Assembly: GCA_963675425.1 (NCBI GenBank)
Contig: OY776214.1
Span: 3,658,001-3,722,000 of the forward strand
Source: Sporobacter sp963675425
GTDB lineage: Bacteria; Bacillota; Clostridia; Oscillospirales; Oscillospiraceae
Length of the DNA: 64,000 nt
Reading direction: 5' to 3'
A program made the translations under genes and the position numbers. Below, in pieces: positions 50,806 to 61,112 of this stretch (its first letter is position 1; each line of letters opens with the position of its first letter). The notes under the pieces were generated by a model. That model was not told where the DNA came from. It did no database searches and saw only the letters and a program-made list of their open reading frames with translations.

Positions 50806-51079
50806 ACCGGTAAGAGCCTTCGCTCATACCGGCCAGCTTGTCTAAAAAGTCTTTTGTCCTCGTTTGTGCGTCCAATCGCCGTGCGATTGAATTTCTGCCG
50901 CTGACGGCGAGTTGTCTGGTCTCGGCGGCGGAAATTGTTAAATATCAATGCTTTGAGGAATTAATTTCTGAAATGCATTACTTTGCGAGCGTCGCAACGC
51001 GAGAACCCTAATTTGTCGAAAAAGCCGCGGGAGCGGCTTTTTCGACAGTCTAACCGGTAAGAGCCTTCGCTCATACCGG
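50806..51079. repeat. 220-bp insert flanked by 27-bp direct repeats, with palindromic element copy D
   Basis: Identical 27-bp sequences (starting ACCGGTAAGAGCC, each itself a hairpin) lie at 50806-50832 and 51053-51079. Between them is a non-coding segment starting CCAGCTTGTCTAAAAAG and ending in the palindrome TGTCGAAAAAGCCGC / GCGGCTTTTTCGACA (51014-51047) plus GTCTA. On the minus strand the left 27-mer is followed by TTTTTC and would be the terminator of the nuclease gene. No coding sequence was seen in 50741-51132. Confidence 0.78.
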
Positions 51080-51132
51080 TTCTCACGACCTTTATTAATG
51101 TACCCGCTGCGGATATCGTACGTTCTATTAAC

Positions 51133-52734
51133 CTACCGGTCCCACTTGCCGGCCAATTCCTCGATCTCCTCGGCAAACGCTTCAAGGTCCTTGTTCGTGC
51201 CGCCGAAGTTATGGGTAATGACGTCCAAAAGACGCGCGCCGGACGAGATAAGACGCTGATAAACCGGCGATTCAAGCCGGCCGGCGGCATCGTCCCGGCG
51301 TTTCTCAATTTCAAGCCCCTCATGGAGGAACTGGTCGGTAAGCAGATCATACGACGAGGCAAACATCGGCGCGTAGGCGTCAAAGCCGTCAGCCACGAGC
51401 TTCTCCGTAAACATCTGGCTGACATCCTCCTCGCCGTGGATAACAAATACCTTGCGCGGCTTCGGCTCAAAGGCGTGTACCCATTTCAAAAGACCGTCCC
51501 GGTCGGCGTGGGCGCTCATGCCGCGGAAGCTGTAGATATTGCATCTAACGGCGATCTTCTCACCAAAGAGCGTGACCTTGTCGGCGGCGCGCTCGACGAG
51601 GATACGTCCGAGCGTCCCTCGAGCCTGAAACCCGACAAAGACCACGGCGCATTCCGGACGCCAAAGGTTGTGTTTGAGATGGTGGCGGATGCGTCCGGCC
51701 TCGCACATACCGCTGGAGGAAATGATCACCTTCGGTGTCGGGTCAAAGTTAATAGCCCGGGAGTCGTCCACCGTTTCGGATATGTTGAGATCTTTAAAGC
51801 TCAGATACTGCTTTCCGGCCTTGATAACGTCCAGTGTTTCCTGATCCAGATAGCCTTCAAGGTCGCCCTCGAAGATGCGTGTGGCGGCGTTGGCCAATGG
51901 GCTGTCCACATAGACCGGGAAGTTCGGCGCGCTTTTCACAAGGCCGCGCTCCTTCATCTCACGGATGAAATATAAAAGCTCCTGCGTGCGTCCGATGGCA
52001 AACGACGGAATGACGACGTTGCCGCCAGCGGCCAGCGTTTTATCAATGACCTTGGCCAGGTCCTCCGTGTAATCGGGCGGGACCTCGTGGTCCCGGTCAC
52101 CGTAGGTGGATTCCATCAGGGCGTAATCGGCTTCTTTGATATACTGCGGGTCTCGTATGATCGGCTGTCCGACGTTCCCGATGTCGCCGGAAAAGACGAT
52201 TTTTTTCGTCACGCCGTTTTCCGTCAGCCACATTTCCACAAAAGCCGATCCGAGAATATGGCCGGCGTCGACAAATCGGATTTTTATATCCTCGTCTATA
52301 ACGATTTCCTCGTTATAGCTGCACGGTATGAAATATTCCATCACCTCTTCGGCATCCTGAACGGTATAAAGCGGCTCGGCTTGCTTACCGCCTGCCCGCT
52401 TTTTCTTCCTGGATTTCCATTCGGCCTCAACCTCCTGGATATGCGCCGAGTCGCGCAGCATAATGTCCAGAAGCTTCACCGTTGCGCCGGTGGCATAGAT
52501 TTTTTTATTAAACCCCTGCTTGACAAGCAGCGGCAGGCGGCCGGAATGGTCGATGTGCGCGTGCGTCATTACCACGCAGTCGATGGATGCGGGATCAAAG
52601 GGAAATTCCTGGCCGTAGTTGTTTTCACTGCCCTGATACAGTCCGCAGTCAACCAAAATACGTTTTCCATTGACCTCAACACCGTGGCAGCTGCCGGTTA
52701 CCTCGCGGTCCGCGCCGTAAAATGATAGCTTCAT
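51133..52734 (-). CDS. MBL-fold / beta-CASP ribonuclease-like protein
   Basis: 533 residues. Metallo-beta-lactamase motifs THAHIDHSG and DAGHILGSAF, with beta-CASP motifs (VIPSFAIGRTQELLYFI, FVGFQARGTLGR, MSAHADRDGLLKW) and C-terminal VFVIHGEEDVS, match the CPSF73/Ysh1-like bacterial group that processes RNA. ATG 52734, giving MKLSFYGADREVTGS, has GAGG upstream and is preferred over 52746. It lies downstream of dnaE on the same strand. Confidence 0.92.
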   Translation of the reverse strand: MKLSFYGADREVTGSCHGVEVNGKRILVDCGLYQGSENNYGQEFPFDPASIDCVVMTHAHIDHSGRLPLLVKQGFNKKIYATGATVKLLDIMLRDSAHIQEVEAEWKSRKKKRAGGKQAEPLYTVQDAEEVMEYFIPCSYNEEIVIDEDIKIRFVDAGHILGSAFVEMWLTENGVTKKIVFSGDIGNVGQPIIRDPQYIKEADYALMESTYGDRDHEVPPDYTEDLAKVIDKTLAAGGNVVIPSFAIGRTQELLYFIREMKERGLVKSAPNFPVYVDSPLANAATRIFEGDLEGYLDQETLDVIKAGKQYLSFKDLNISETVDDSRAINFDPTPKVIISSSGMCEAGRIRHHLKHNLWRPECAVVFVGFQARGTLGRILVERAADKVTLFGEKIAVRCNIYSFRGMSAHADRDGLLKWVHAFEPKPRKVFVIHGEEDVSQMFTEKLVADGFDAYAPMFASSYDLLTDQFLHEGLEIEKRRDDAAGRLESPVYQRLISSGARLLDVITHNFGGTNKDLEAFAEEIEELAGKWDR

Positions 52735-52822
52735 AATGCACCTCACTGATCCAGTTTTCTTTTATTATGGCAGATATATGTCCATCAAACCCATGAATTT
52801 CACAGACCTCGTCAGACGTTAA

Positions 52823-55800
52823 TCAGGTAAGCGCGACATTGTCCGCGCCGAGCATATCCTCAAGCTCACCAACGAGAGCCTCGTGTATAACACAGCGCAG
52901 ACGCTGACGTTTTTTTGTCTCGGTATAGTGGACAATAAGCTCCTCGTTTCCCGGGAACATCGTCAATACAAGCTTAAGACGTTCCATCGCCGGGTCTTCC
53001 TGACAGGATACCTTGATATGCAGCGCTTTATCCGCCGGGACGCTCTCGCCTGGCATCGGGTCCAGGTCCGACAGCGGGCGGATCGTGTCGACAAGCAGCT
53101 GCGGCTGGTCGTCACGGGCCGAGATTTTACCGGTGATGTAAACGGGCAGGTTCTCCTTGACGTAAACGCCCCCCGTGTCGAGCGCACGCTGGAATGCGAG
53201 CAGCTCCAGGCTGCCGGTACCGTCCTCAATTGTAATATAGGCCATAAGGCTGTTGTTTTTAGTCGTCTTTGTCTTAACGGCCGATATAACGCCCGCCAGT
53301 GTCACCTGGTGCCCGTCAAGGAATTCCGTCGGCCCGTTTTCTACAACGTAATCGGCGAGGATTTTTCCGATAGAAACGGCCCCGATCCGCCGGGCCGCGC
53401 CGGTATACGCGTCCATGGGATGGCCCGACAGGTAAAGCCCCGTTACGTCATGCTCCATGTCCATGAGCTCATTCGGGGTATACTCCGGCACATCGGGCAT
53501 GGCAATCTTCTGGGCCTGGACGGGCGCGTCGTCTCCCCCGTCGAAGCCGAACAGGTCGAGCTGCCCCTCGATGTTTTTACGCATCGCGTCCGCGACGCTG
53601 TCGAGGACCGCTCCGCTGACCATCATGAGCTGACGGCGATAGACGCCGAAGCTGTCAAAGCCGCCGCATTTTATAAGGCTTTCAAGCGCGCGGCGGTTGA
53701 GGTCTCCGCCATACATCCGGCGGCAGAATTCTTCAAAGTCTTTGAAGGGCCCGTTCTTGCGCCGCTCGGCCATGAGGTCCCGGATAAAGCCGCGCCCGAT
53801 ATTCTTGACGGCGACAAGGCCGTAGCGTATATTCTCTCCGGATACGGTAAACGTGTCGTTAGACTCGTTGACGTCCGGCGGAAGGAGACTAATGCCCGTC
53901 TGCCGGCATTCCTCGGTGTATTCAGCGACCTTTTCGGGATAGTACAAAACGCTGGACAAAAGCGCCGCCATATATTCTCTCGGATAGTGGCACTTAAGAT
54001 ACGCCGTTTGATAAGAAATGACGGCGTATGCCACGGCATGCGCCTTATTGAAGGCATAATTGGCAAAGTCGAAGATCTCGTCGTAGATGCTCGCCGCGAC
54101 ATCTCGCGGCACACCGTTTTTAACGGCGCCCGTAATGCCGCGCTCCGGGTCCCCGTCGATAAACGTTTTTCGCTCGCGCTCGATTTCAGCCTGCTTTTTC
54201 TTGGACATCGCACGGCGAATCATGTCAGCTTGTCCAAGGGAAAAGCCGCCCAGCTTGCGGAAAATTTCGATAACCTGCTCCTGATACACTATACAGCCAT
54301 AGGTGACTTGCAGGATGGGCTCGAGCATCGGGTGCTTATAGGTGATCTTTTCAGGGTGCTTGTTATTGGCCAGAAAGCGCGGAATGGAGTCCATCGGTCC
54401 GGGGCGGTACAACGCGATAATCGCCGTGATGTCCTCAATACTCTTGGGGCCGAGGCCGGTGCAAACGCCTGTCATCCCGACAGACTCGAGCTGAAACACG
54501 CCGGAGGTCTTCCCCGCCGCAAGCATGTCGAACGTCTCCTTGTCATAGTCTGGAATCGTATCGACCGAAAATCCAGGCGTATGCTTTTTTATGTCCTTTT
54601 CGGCGTCCGCAATGACAGTGAGGTTACGGAGGCCCAAAAAATCCATTTTAAGAAGGCCAAGCTCCTCCAGCGTCGTCATTGTATACTGGGTAGCGATGCT
54701 GTCGTCCTTTTTGGACAGCGCCAGGGGCACATATTCGCTGACGGGGTTTTTGGTGATCACAACGCCGGCGGCGTGTGTGCCGGAATCCTTGGGCATGTCC
54801 TCCAGCGCCATGGCCGTGTCGAGGACACGGCGCACGCGCTCGTCATGGTCGTACATGTCCTTGAGTCGTTTGGACGACGAAAGCGCCTGCCCGAGCTTTA
54901 TATTCAGTACGTTCGGGATTTCGCGCGCCAGCTCGCTCTCCTCCGCGAATGTGAACGCCATAGCCTTCGCCACGTTCCGAACGGCGTTTTTAGCTTTAAG
55001 CGTATTAAACGTCACGATCTGCGCCACGTGGTCCTCACCGTATTTGCGCTTGACGTATTCGATGACCTCGCCGCGCCGGCGCTCGCAGAAGTCGATATCA
55101 ATATCGGGCATGCTTACGCGCTCGGGGTTTAAAAACCGCTCAAAATACAGCCCGTATTTAATCGGGTCCACCGTTGTTATATCCAGACAATACGACACCA
55201 CGCTGCCGGCCGCGGAGCCCCGGCCAGGCCCTACCGGTATCCCCTGGCTTTTTGCGTAGGCAATAAAGTCGGATACAATCAGGAAATAGTCCGTAAAGCC
55301 CATCTGATTGATCATGTCCAGCTCGTACAGCAGCTGCTCCTTGACGTCTTTCCTGTCCGCGCCGTATTTTTTTTGGAAGCCCTCCAGGCACAATTTTTTC
55401 AGGTGTTCCGGAGCGGTCACGCCCTCGGGGAGCTTGAATTCCGGCAGGTGATAATGCCCGAATTCAAACGTCAGGTTGCACTGCTCGGCAATTTTTTCCG
55501 TATTGTCGGCAGCCTCGGGATAATCCGGGAACAGCGTGCGCATCTCGTCCTCGGACTTCAAGTAAAACTCGTCCGTTTCAAAGCGCATCCGGTCCGTGTC
55601 ATCCACTGTTTTGCCGGTCTGGATGCATAAAAGGATATCTTGCGCCGTGGCGTCGGCCTGTGTGAGATAGTGCACGTCGTTTGTGACGACGAGCGGAATG
55701 CCCGTCTCCTCATGAAGCTTGATCAGCGCGTCATTAACGGGCTTTTGCTCTTTTATGCCGTGATCCTGCAGCTCAAGATAAAAGCTGTCCGCTCCGAATA

Positions 55801-56290
55801 TATCGCGCATTTCAAGCGCTTTTTTTCGGGCCGCGTCATAATCATCGTTTAAAATCAGCTGGGGTATTTCGCCGGCCAGGCACGCCGATAGCGCTATGAG
55901 TCCCTCGCTGTGGCCGCGCAACAGGTCCATATCAATACGGGGCTTGACGTAAAATCCTTCCGTAAACGAGCGGCTGACAAGCAGGCAGAGATTTTTATAG
56001 CCCGTCTCATTTTTGCACAGCAAAACGAGATGGTGTCGGACGGAATCGGGGCCGTGCTCCATATCAAAGCGGGTGCGCGGCGCGACGTAGACCTCGCAGC
56101 CGATGATCGGCTTGATACCGGCCCGGACCGCCTCTTTAAAAAAATTCACGACGCCGTACATCGCGCCGTGATCCGTAATGGCAACGGCCTTGCAGCCCAT
56201 CTCGGCAGCCCGCGCGACAAGGTCTTTTATACGGCACGCGCCGTCTAAAAGGCTGTATTCACTATGGACGTGCAGATGCGCGAAGGCCAT
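52823..56290 (-). CDS. dnaE: DNA polymerase III subunit alpha
   Basis: 1155 residues. The PHP domain at the N-terminus (HLHVHSEYSLLDGACRIKDLV) is followed by the polymerase palm with catalytic PDIDIDFCERRR (about residue 390), then fingers, HhH and C-terminal OB-fold (QVTLAGVISAVKTKTTKNN) with a beta-binding region. Length is typical of DnaE. RBS GAGGTGG. It is the replicative or DnaE1-type polymerase; whether a PolC also exists cannot be judged here. Confidence 0.97.
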   Translation of the reverse strand: MAFAHLHVHSEYSLLDGACRIKDLVARAAEMGCKAVAITDHGAMYGVVNFFKEAVRAGIKPIIGCEVYVAPRTRFDMEHGPDSVRHHLVLLCKNETGYKNLCLLVSRSFTEGFYVKPRIDMDLLRGHSEGLIALSACLAGEIPQLILNDDYDAARKKALEMRDIFGADSFYLELQDHGIKEQKPVNDALIKLHEETGIPLVVTNDVHYLTQADATAQDILLCIQTGKTVDDTDRMRFETDEFYLKSEDEMRTLFPDYPEAADNTEKIAEQCNLTFEFGHYHLPEFKLPEGVTAPEHLKKLCLEGFQKKYGADRKDVKEQLLYELDMINQMGFTDYFLIVSDFIAYAKSQGIPVGPGRGSAAGSVVSYCLDITTVDPIKYGLYFERFLNPERVSMPDIDIDFCERRRGEVIEYVKRKYGEDHVAQIVTFNTLKAKNAVRNVAKAMAFTFAEESELAREIPNVLNIKLGQALSSSKRLKDMYDHDERVRRVLDTAMALEDMPKDSGTHAAGVVITKNPVSEYVPLALSKKDDSIATQYTMTTLEELGLLKMDFLGLRNLTVIADAEKDIKKHTPGFSVDTIPDYDKETFDMLAAGKTSGVFQLESVGMTGVCTGLGPKSIEDITAIIALYRPGPMDSIPRFLANNKHPEKITYKHPMLEPILQVTYGCIVYQEQVIEIFRKLGGFSLGQADMIRRAMSKKKQAEIERERKTFIDGDPERGITGAVKNGVPRDVAASIYDEIFDFANYAFNKAHAVAYAVISYQTAYLKCHYPREYMAALLSSVLYYPEKVAEYTEECRQTGISLLPPDVNESNDTFTVSGENIRYGLVAVKNIGRGFIRDLMAERRKNGPFKDFEEFCRRMYGGDLNRRALESLIKCGGFDSFGVYRRQLMMVSGAVLDSVADAMRKNIEGQLDLFGFDGGDDAPVQAQKIAMPDVPEYTPNELMDMEHDVTGLYLSGHPMDAYTGAARRIGAVSIGKILADYVVENGPTEFLDGHQVTLAGVISAVKTKTTKNNSLMAYITIEDGTGSLELLAFQRALDTGGVYVKENLPVYITGKISARDDQPQLLVDTIRPLSDLDPMPGESVPADKALHIKVSCQEDPAMERLKLVLTMFPGNEELIVHYTETKKRQRLRCVIHEALVGELEDMLGADNVALT

Positions 56291-56533
56291 TTTGCCACCT
56301 CATAAAACTCTGTATTTTCGACAGATATATTTACCATTCATCTTAATACGAATCGCCGATTTTTTCAACCGTTGATTCACGCCGGACGTCGTTTTATCAG
56401 GTCTGTTATCTTTGTGTTTTTTACATTTATTTAATAAGAATTTCATGAATTTCTGATTTAGTATTGCATCAGCGAACTAATGTGCTATTATTATACTGCT
56501 GTTTTTATACATATGAATGATGGAGGAATTTAA

Positions 56534-57430
56534 ATGAAAAAGATACTTAGTATTATGCTGGCACTTATGCTCGCATTGGCGCTGTTCGGTTGCGCGTCCG
56601 GTGATTCCAAAACCGACGCATCCGCATCCGCATCTCCGTCCGATACCGAGACGCAGCCGTCCCCAAGTGACACGGCGCCGGCCACCGACGACGCGCAGGA
56701 GCCCGCCGCCGATGACGATTGGTCGTCCATACAGGAAAAAGGCTCGATTGTCATCGGTATCACCGAGTACGCGCCCATGAACTATAAAGACGAAGACGGG
56801 ACTCTTATCGGGTTTGATACGGAATTTGCCGAAAAGGCCTGTGAAAAACTTGGCCTGACACCGGAGTTTATCGTTATCAACTGGGAAACCAAGGAGATGG
56901 AGCTTAAGTCCAACAATATCGACTGCATCTGGAACGGGCTGACCGTCACCGAGGATCGCCGGGAGAACATGGCGTTCACAGACAGCTATCTCACAAACCG
57001 CCAGGTCGTCGTCATCAGCGCTGATAATGCCGATAAATACACGGATGCCGCCAGCCTTAAGGACGCCACCGTCGTCGCAGAATCCGGATCCGCCGGCGAA
57101 TCGGCCATCGCTCTCGGCCTGACGGACGCCAACTACATTGCTGTCGACTCGCAGGCCAATGCCCTTTTGGAAGTCAAGGCCGGCACGGCCGACGCAGCCG
57201 TTATCGATTACTCAATGGCAAAATCCATGACCGGTGAAGGAACCGATTACACGGACCTGCAGATCGTTTCCGACATTGATATGCAGCCGGAGGAATACGC
57301 GATTGGATTCCGCCTGGACAGTACGGCTGTTGAGAAGTTCAACGAAGTCATCGCAACGTTTGAAAGCGACGGCACCTTCTCGGCGCTGGCTGAAAAATAC
57401 GATATCGCCGATTTGCTTATTGCTCAGTAA
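56534..57430 (+). CDS. Amino-acid ABC transporter substrate-binding lipoprotein
   Basis: 298 residues. Signal peptide with lipobox LFGC (about 18-21), a Ser/Asp/Pro linker (22-60), then a family 3 solute-binding domain: GSIVIGITEYAPMNYKDEDGTLIGFDTEFAEKACEKLGL, NGLTVTEDRRENMAFTDSYL and VVAESGSAGESA. GGAGG precedes the ATG. It is first gene of a polar amino-acid uptake operon. The ligand cannot be read from sequence. Confidence 0.95.
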   Translation: MKKILSIMLALMLALALFGCASGDSKTDASASASPSDTETQPSPSDTAPATDDAQEPAADDDWSSIQEKGSIVIGITEYAPMNYKDEDGTLIGFDTEFAEKACEKLGLTPEFIVINWETKEMELKSNNIDCIWNGLTVTEDRRENMAFTDSYLTNRQVVVISADNADKYTDAASLKDATVVAESGSAGESAIALGLTDANYIAVDSQANALLEVKAGTADAAVIDYSMAKSMTGEGTDYTDLQIVSDIDMQPEEYAIGFRLDSTAVEKFNEVIATFESDGTFSALAEKYDIADLLIAQ

Positions 57431-57452
57431 GCGGTGTATATATTATAATTAA

Positions 57453-57480
57453 AAGGGCAGGAGCTTTCACTCCTGCCCTT
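57453..57480 (+). terminator. Intercistronic hairpin between binding protein and permease
   Basis: Perfect 11-bp arms AAGGGCAGGAG / CTCCTGCCCTT with a 6-nt loop and no T run. It probably causes partial termination or protects the 3' end, giving excess binding protein. Confidence 0.65.
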
Positions 57481-57523
57481 GAATACTGTCGCCGTACCGG
57501 CGACGAAAGGACTGTGCGCACCT

Positions 57524-58171
57524 ATGAGCTTTGTCGCCGTAACGCAGGCCCTGCTCGATGGCTTTGTCAAGACATTTCTGGTATTCATCATTACGCTGGT
57601 CTGCGCCGCGCCCCTCGGGCTGGTCATATCGTTCGGCTCGATAGCCCAGTTCAAGCCGCTTCGATGGCTCACGCGGACATTTGTCTGGGTCATCCGCGGA
57701 ACGCCTCTGATGCTGCAGATTATCATTGTGTTTTACGGGCCGGGACTTATCTTCGGCTGGTCGTCCTTCCCCCGCATGCAGGCCGTTCTCGTAGCCTTTG
57801 TCATCAACTATGCCGCATATTTCTCCGAAATCTACAGAAGCGGCATACAAAGCGTGCCAAGAGGACAATATGAAGCCGGACAGGTTCTGGGTATGACACG
57901 GTCGCAGATATTTTTTAAGGTTATACTGCTGCAGGTTATCAAACGCATTGTGCCGCCGATGTCGAACGAAATTATTACGCTTGTCAAGGATACCTCGTTG
58001 GCCCGCATTATTGCCGTACGGGAAATCGTTATGGAGGCCGAATCCGTCATGCGTCTTGAAGCCATCATCTGGCCGCTTTTCTACTCCGGGGCATTTTATC
58101 TCATGTTCTGCGGCATTTTAACACTGCTGTTCGGCTACATCGAGCGCCGGCTCAGCTATTTCAAGGTTTAG
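57524..58171 (+). CDS. Amino-acid ABC transporter permease
   Basis: 215 residues, about five membrane segments, HisM/GlnP type. It has the WVIRGTPLMLQI motif, the ATPase-contact loop YRSGIQSVPRGQYEAGQVLGMTRSQIF and ISLVKDTSLA-like IITLVKDTSLARI. ATG 57524 is chosen, although the AAAGGA is 13 nt away; the frame is open upstream into the hairpin. It works with the binding protein and the ATPase. Confidence 0.94.
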   Translation: MSFVAVTQALLDGFVKTFLVFIITLVCAAPLGLVISFGSIAQFKPLRWLTRTFVWVIRGTPLMLQIIIVFYGPGLIFGWSSFPRMQAVLVAFVINYAAYFSEIYRSGIQSVPRGQYEAGQVLGMTRSQIFFKVILLQVIKRIVPPMSNEIITLVKDTSLARIIAVREIVMEAESVMRLEAIIWPLFYSGAFYLMFCGILTLLFGYIERRLSYFKV

Positions 58172-58182
58172 GAGGTGTCGTG

Positions 58183-58971
<789 letters not shown>

Positions 58972-58974
58972 ATC

Positions 58975-59006
58975 AAGCCGGCAGCCATATGGCCTGCCGG
59001 CTTTTA
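58975..59006 (+). terminator. Terminator of the amino-acid importer operon
   Basis: AAGCCGGCAG / CTGCCGGCTT stem followed by TTAT, just after the stop codon. Confidence 0.8.
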
Positions 59007-59015
59007 TCCTGCATA

Positions 59016-59357
59016 TTATCCAATTTTTTTACGCTCCAGAAAAAAGGCCAGAATTGTCACAAGATTCAGTGTCAGCGCCGCTATATCCCAAAAACCAATT
59101 TCGTCCGTAACGCTCATGATCGCATTCACAGCTAGAAACGGAACCAGCATAAGCTTTGCTGGTTTAAATTTGCGCCAAAGCCCAAACGCAAGCGCTCCGT
59201 ATGCCGCCATATCCAAAATGAGCAGGACTGCAATCACACTATAAACGGCTTCACCGCCGCTGGTAAATCGTCCTATATAGAGCGCGAAAAGACGCATCCA
59301 AAAAAGCATGTTAACAATGAGCAGAATGCTTGTTTTTATGTACTGTTGCTTTTTGAT
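59016..59357 (-). CDS. Small membrane protein of unknown function, probable ATC start
   Basis: About 113 residues with four predicted membrane helices and a KKIG tail; no family recognised. The first ATG (59309) has no RBS and cuts into the first helix. Upstream the frame stays open as (start)KKQQYIKTSILLIVN, and GGAGGGG lies about 5-7 nt before an in-frame ATC at 59355-59357, so that ATC looks like the initiation codon. If so this is a rare start; a recent ATG-to-ATC mutation or a sequence error are alternatives. Confidence 0.6.
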   Translation of the reverse strand: MKKQQYIKTSILLIVNMLFWMRLFALYIGRFTSGGEAVYSVIAVLLILDMAAYGALAFGLWRKFKPAKLMLVPFLAVNAIMSVTDEIGFWDIAALTLNLVTILAFFLERKKIG

Positions 59358-59508
59358 GTTCTCCCCTCCTGCTTTATCAATTCATTCGATGAGGCGTACA
59401 TGGCGTACATATTATAAAACTTTCTTGACATGATTTCCAGTTTCACAAGTACCATAGCAAAAACCAGACAATCAATAAAGATACAGGCCGGCTTAAAGTC
59501 GGCCCGTC

Positions 59509-59546
59509 AGACTGTCGAAAAAGCCGCATTCGCGGCTTTTTCGACA
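59509..59546. repeat. Dispersed palindromic element, copy E
   Basis: AGACTGTCGAAAAAGCCGC-ATTC-GCGGCTTTTTCGACA, 43 bp downstream of the ypeB stop and in the same orientation as copy C. A GGCCG/CGGCC hairpin (about 59487-59504) lies beside it. Confidence 0.8.
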
Positions 59547-59588
59547 AACCGGCTCGTTTGTATAGTTAAATCCGCAATTAATAAGAAT

Positions 59589-60947
59589 CTATATCGTCAG
59601 GGTTCCGGTTTCATCCTCAAGCAGGATGAGGATCTTTTCTTCCGCGCCTGTAACGGCGTTGATATAGACGATATAATGGCTGCCGTCGCCGTTCTCGCAT
59701 TTGAATTCGTGGCAGAAGACCTCGTTTTTCCCGCTTGTGGGAATGATCGCCAGCTCGTGCGACAGAACGGTTAGGTAGGGAGAAATCTTGCTTTTAGCGT
59801 CTTCTTCACTGATCTCGACGGCCGGGATATCTCTTTTAACATGGTTCATAACATAACCCTGGCCTTCAAATCCGATGATTTTGCCGCTGTCAAGCGCAAC
59901 GTGGACTTTGATGAGATCCGGATAACAGATAACGCCGTCTTTCGTGTACGCGAAATTGACGGTCAGCGTGTTTCCATCCATAATTTCGTAGCTTTTCGTC
60001 ATGTTTTTATAACCTTTTTTCTCCAGATATCGCTGGGCAAGCTTGGAGGCGTCCTTGGCTTCGAGGACGCTTTTTTCAACGATGCGGGAGTTAAAAGCGG
60101 CGGCGACGATGCCCCCCTGCTTTGTAACCTCAATGCTGATCGTGCCGCCGTCGGCATTGGCAAAGAACATATATACAGGCAGATTGCCCTCTCTTTCACC
60201 GCTGAATTTAATCTTCTTTTCGTTGATGTCCAAAAAGTCGGCGGCTTCTATGAGCGCTTCGTCCTGCGTAATATTGATTTTACCCTCGAGCATCTTCGGC
60301 GTCAGACCTAAAATATGCGAGGAGAACGGCCCGTCGTAAATGAGAGACGGCGTTTCCGGGAATGCTTCCTCCATAACGGAAAAGCTGTTTTCCAGAAAAT
60401 CAATCGTGATGCCGTTCCCCATGCTGGCCGCCGTGTCAGTCACCGCCTGCATTTTATCCGACGACAGACTTGTATTGCCGGCATCGGCCATAAGCTGATT
60501 AAGATTCGAGGCTAAAACCGAGGCTGTCTCCGACAGCTTCACAAGATTATCATGCTCTTCCTCGCCCGCCGTTTTGCCGTTCCCGGCCTGTTTGGACAGT
60601 ATAAACGCATAATCACCGACACGCGTTATAAACCCCGTCATGTTCTGAAACTTAAAGCCGGAAAACGGCAGTTCACTCAAGGCATACTGCGCGGAGAGCG
60701 CCTTGCCGTAAACCTCAGTACACACACTTGACATCATCGCTGGCGTATTGGCATAAAGCGTCTTTTGGAGCGCAGTATCTAGCTCGCCGACGCTTGAGAC
60801 CAATTCAGAAAAAGCGTGTTGATTATTGTTTTCAAGCTGCAGCTTATACTCCTCCGCCTCACGATAGTTTGATAAGGCGATGCCGGACAGAAGACCCAGC
60901 GCCACAAGTGTATAGCTGGCAATGACAACGATCGTTTTTCTTTTCAT
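59589..60947 (-). CDS. ypeB: Spore germination protein YpeB
   Basis: 452 residues: an N-terminal membrane anchor (about 7-27), a helical N-terminal domain, then a C-terminal half with repeated PepSY-like units (about 220-450; e.g. ITQDEALIEAADFL, KDASKLAQRYLEKKGY, ISEEDAKSKISPYL). This is the YpeB layout. The protein localises to the spore inner membrane and is needed for the stability of the cortex-lytic enzyme SleB. The start follows AAGGCGGAAGC. Its usual neighbour sleB is not adjacent. It shows the organism is an endospore former. Confidence 0.92.
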   Translation of the reverse strand: MKRKTIVVIASYTLVALGLLSGIALSNYREAEEYKLQLENNNQHAFSELVSSVGELDTALQKTLYANTPAMMSSVCTEVYGKALSAQYALSELPFSGFKFQNMTGFITRVGDYAFILSKQAGNGKTAGEEEHDNLVKLSETASVLASNLNQLMADAGNTSLSSDKMQAVTDTAASMGNGITIDFLENSFSVMEEAFPETPSLIYDGPFSSHILGLTPKMLEGKINITQDEALIEAADFLDINEKKIKFSGEREGNLPVYMFFANADGGTISIEVTKQGGIVAAAFNSRIVEKSVLEAKDASKLAQRYLEKKGYKNMTKSYEIMDGNTLTVNFAYTKDGVICYPDLIKVHVALDSGKIIGFEGQGYVMNHVKRDIPAVEISEEDAKSKISPYLTVLSHELAIIPTSGKNEVFCHEFKCENGDGSHYIVYINAVTGAEEKILILLEDETGTLTI

Positions 60948-61112
60948 GCTTCCGCCGCCTTTTATATATGTTTAAGAGGCGTCACCACGGATTGCCGTTT
61001 ACACACTGTCCGGCGAATCCATAAAATTACGCCCCTTTACGGTTTTATCGTTACCATAAAGAGGCGGCATATGTGATGCAATATATGGCTTCCGGTCTGC
61101 TTTTCAGCCGGC

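Noticed and set aside
52883..55132. 749-codon open frame on the plus strand inside dnaE
   Set aside because: It lies fully antisense to a well-conserved dnaE, has no RBS or family motifs, and is a codon-usage shadow of GC-rich DNA.
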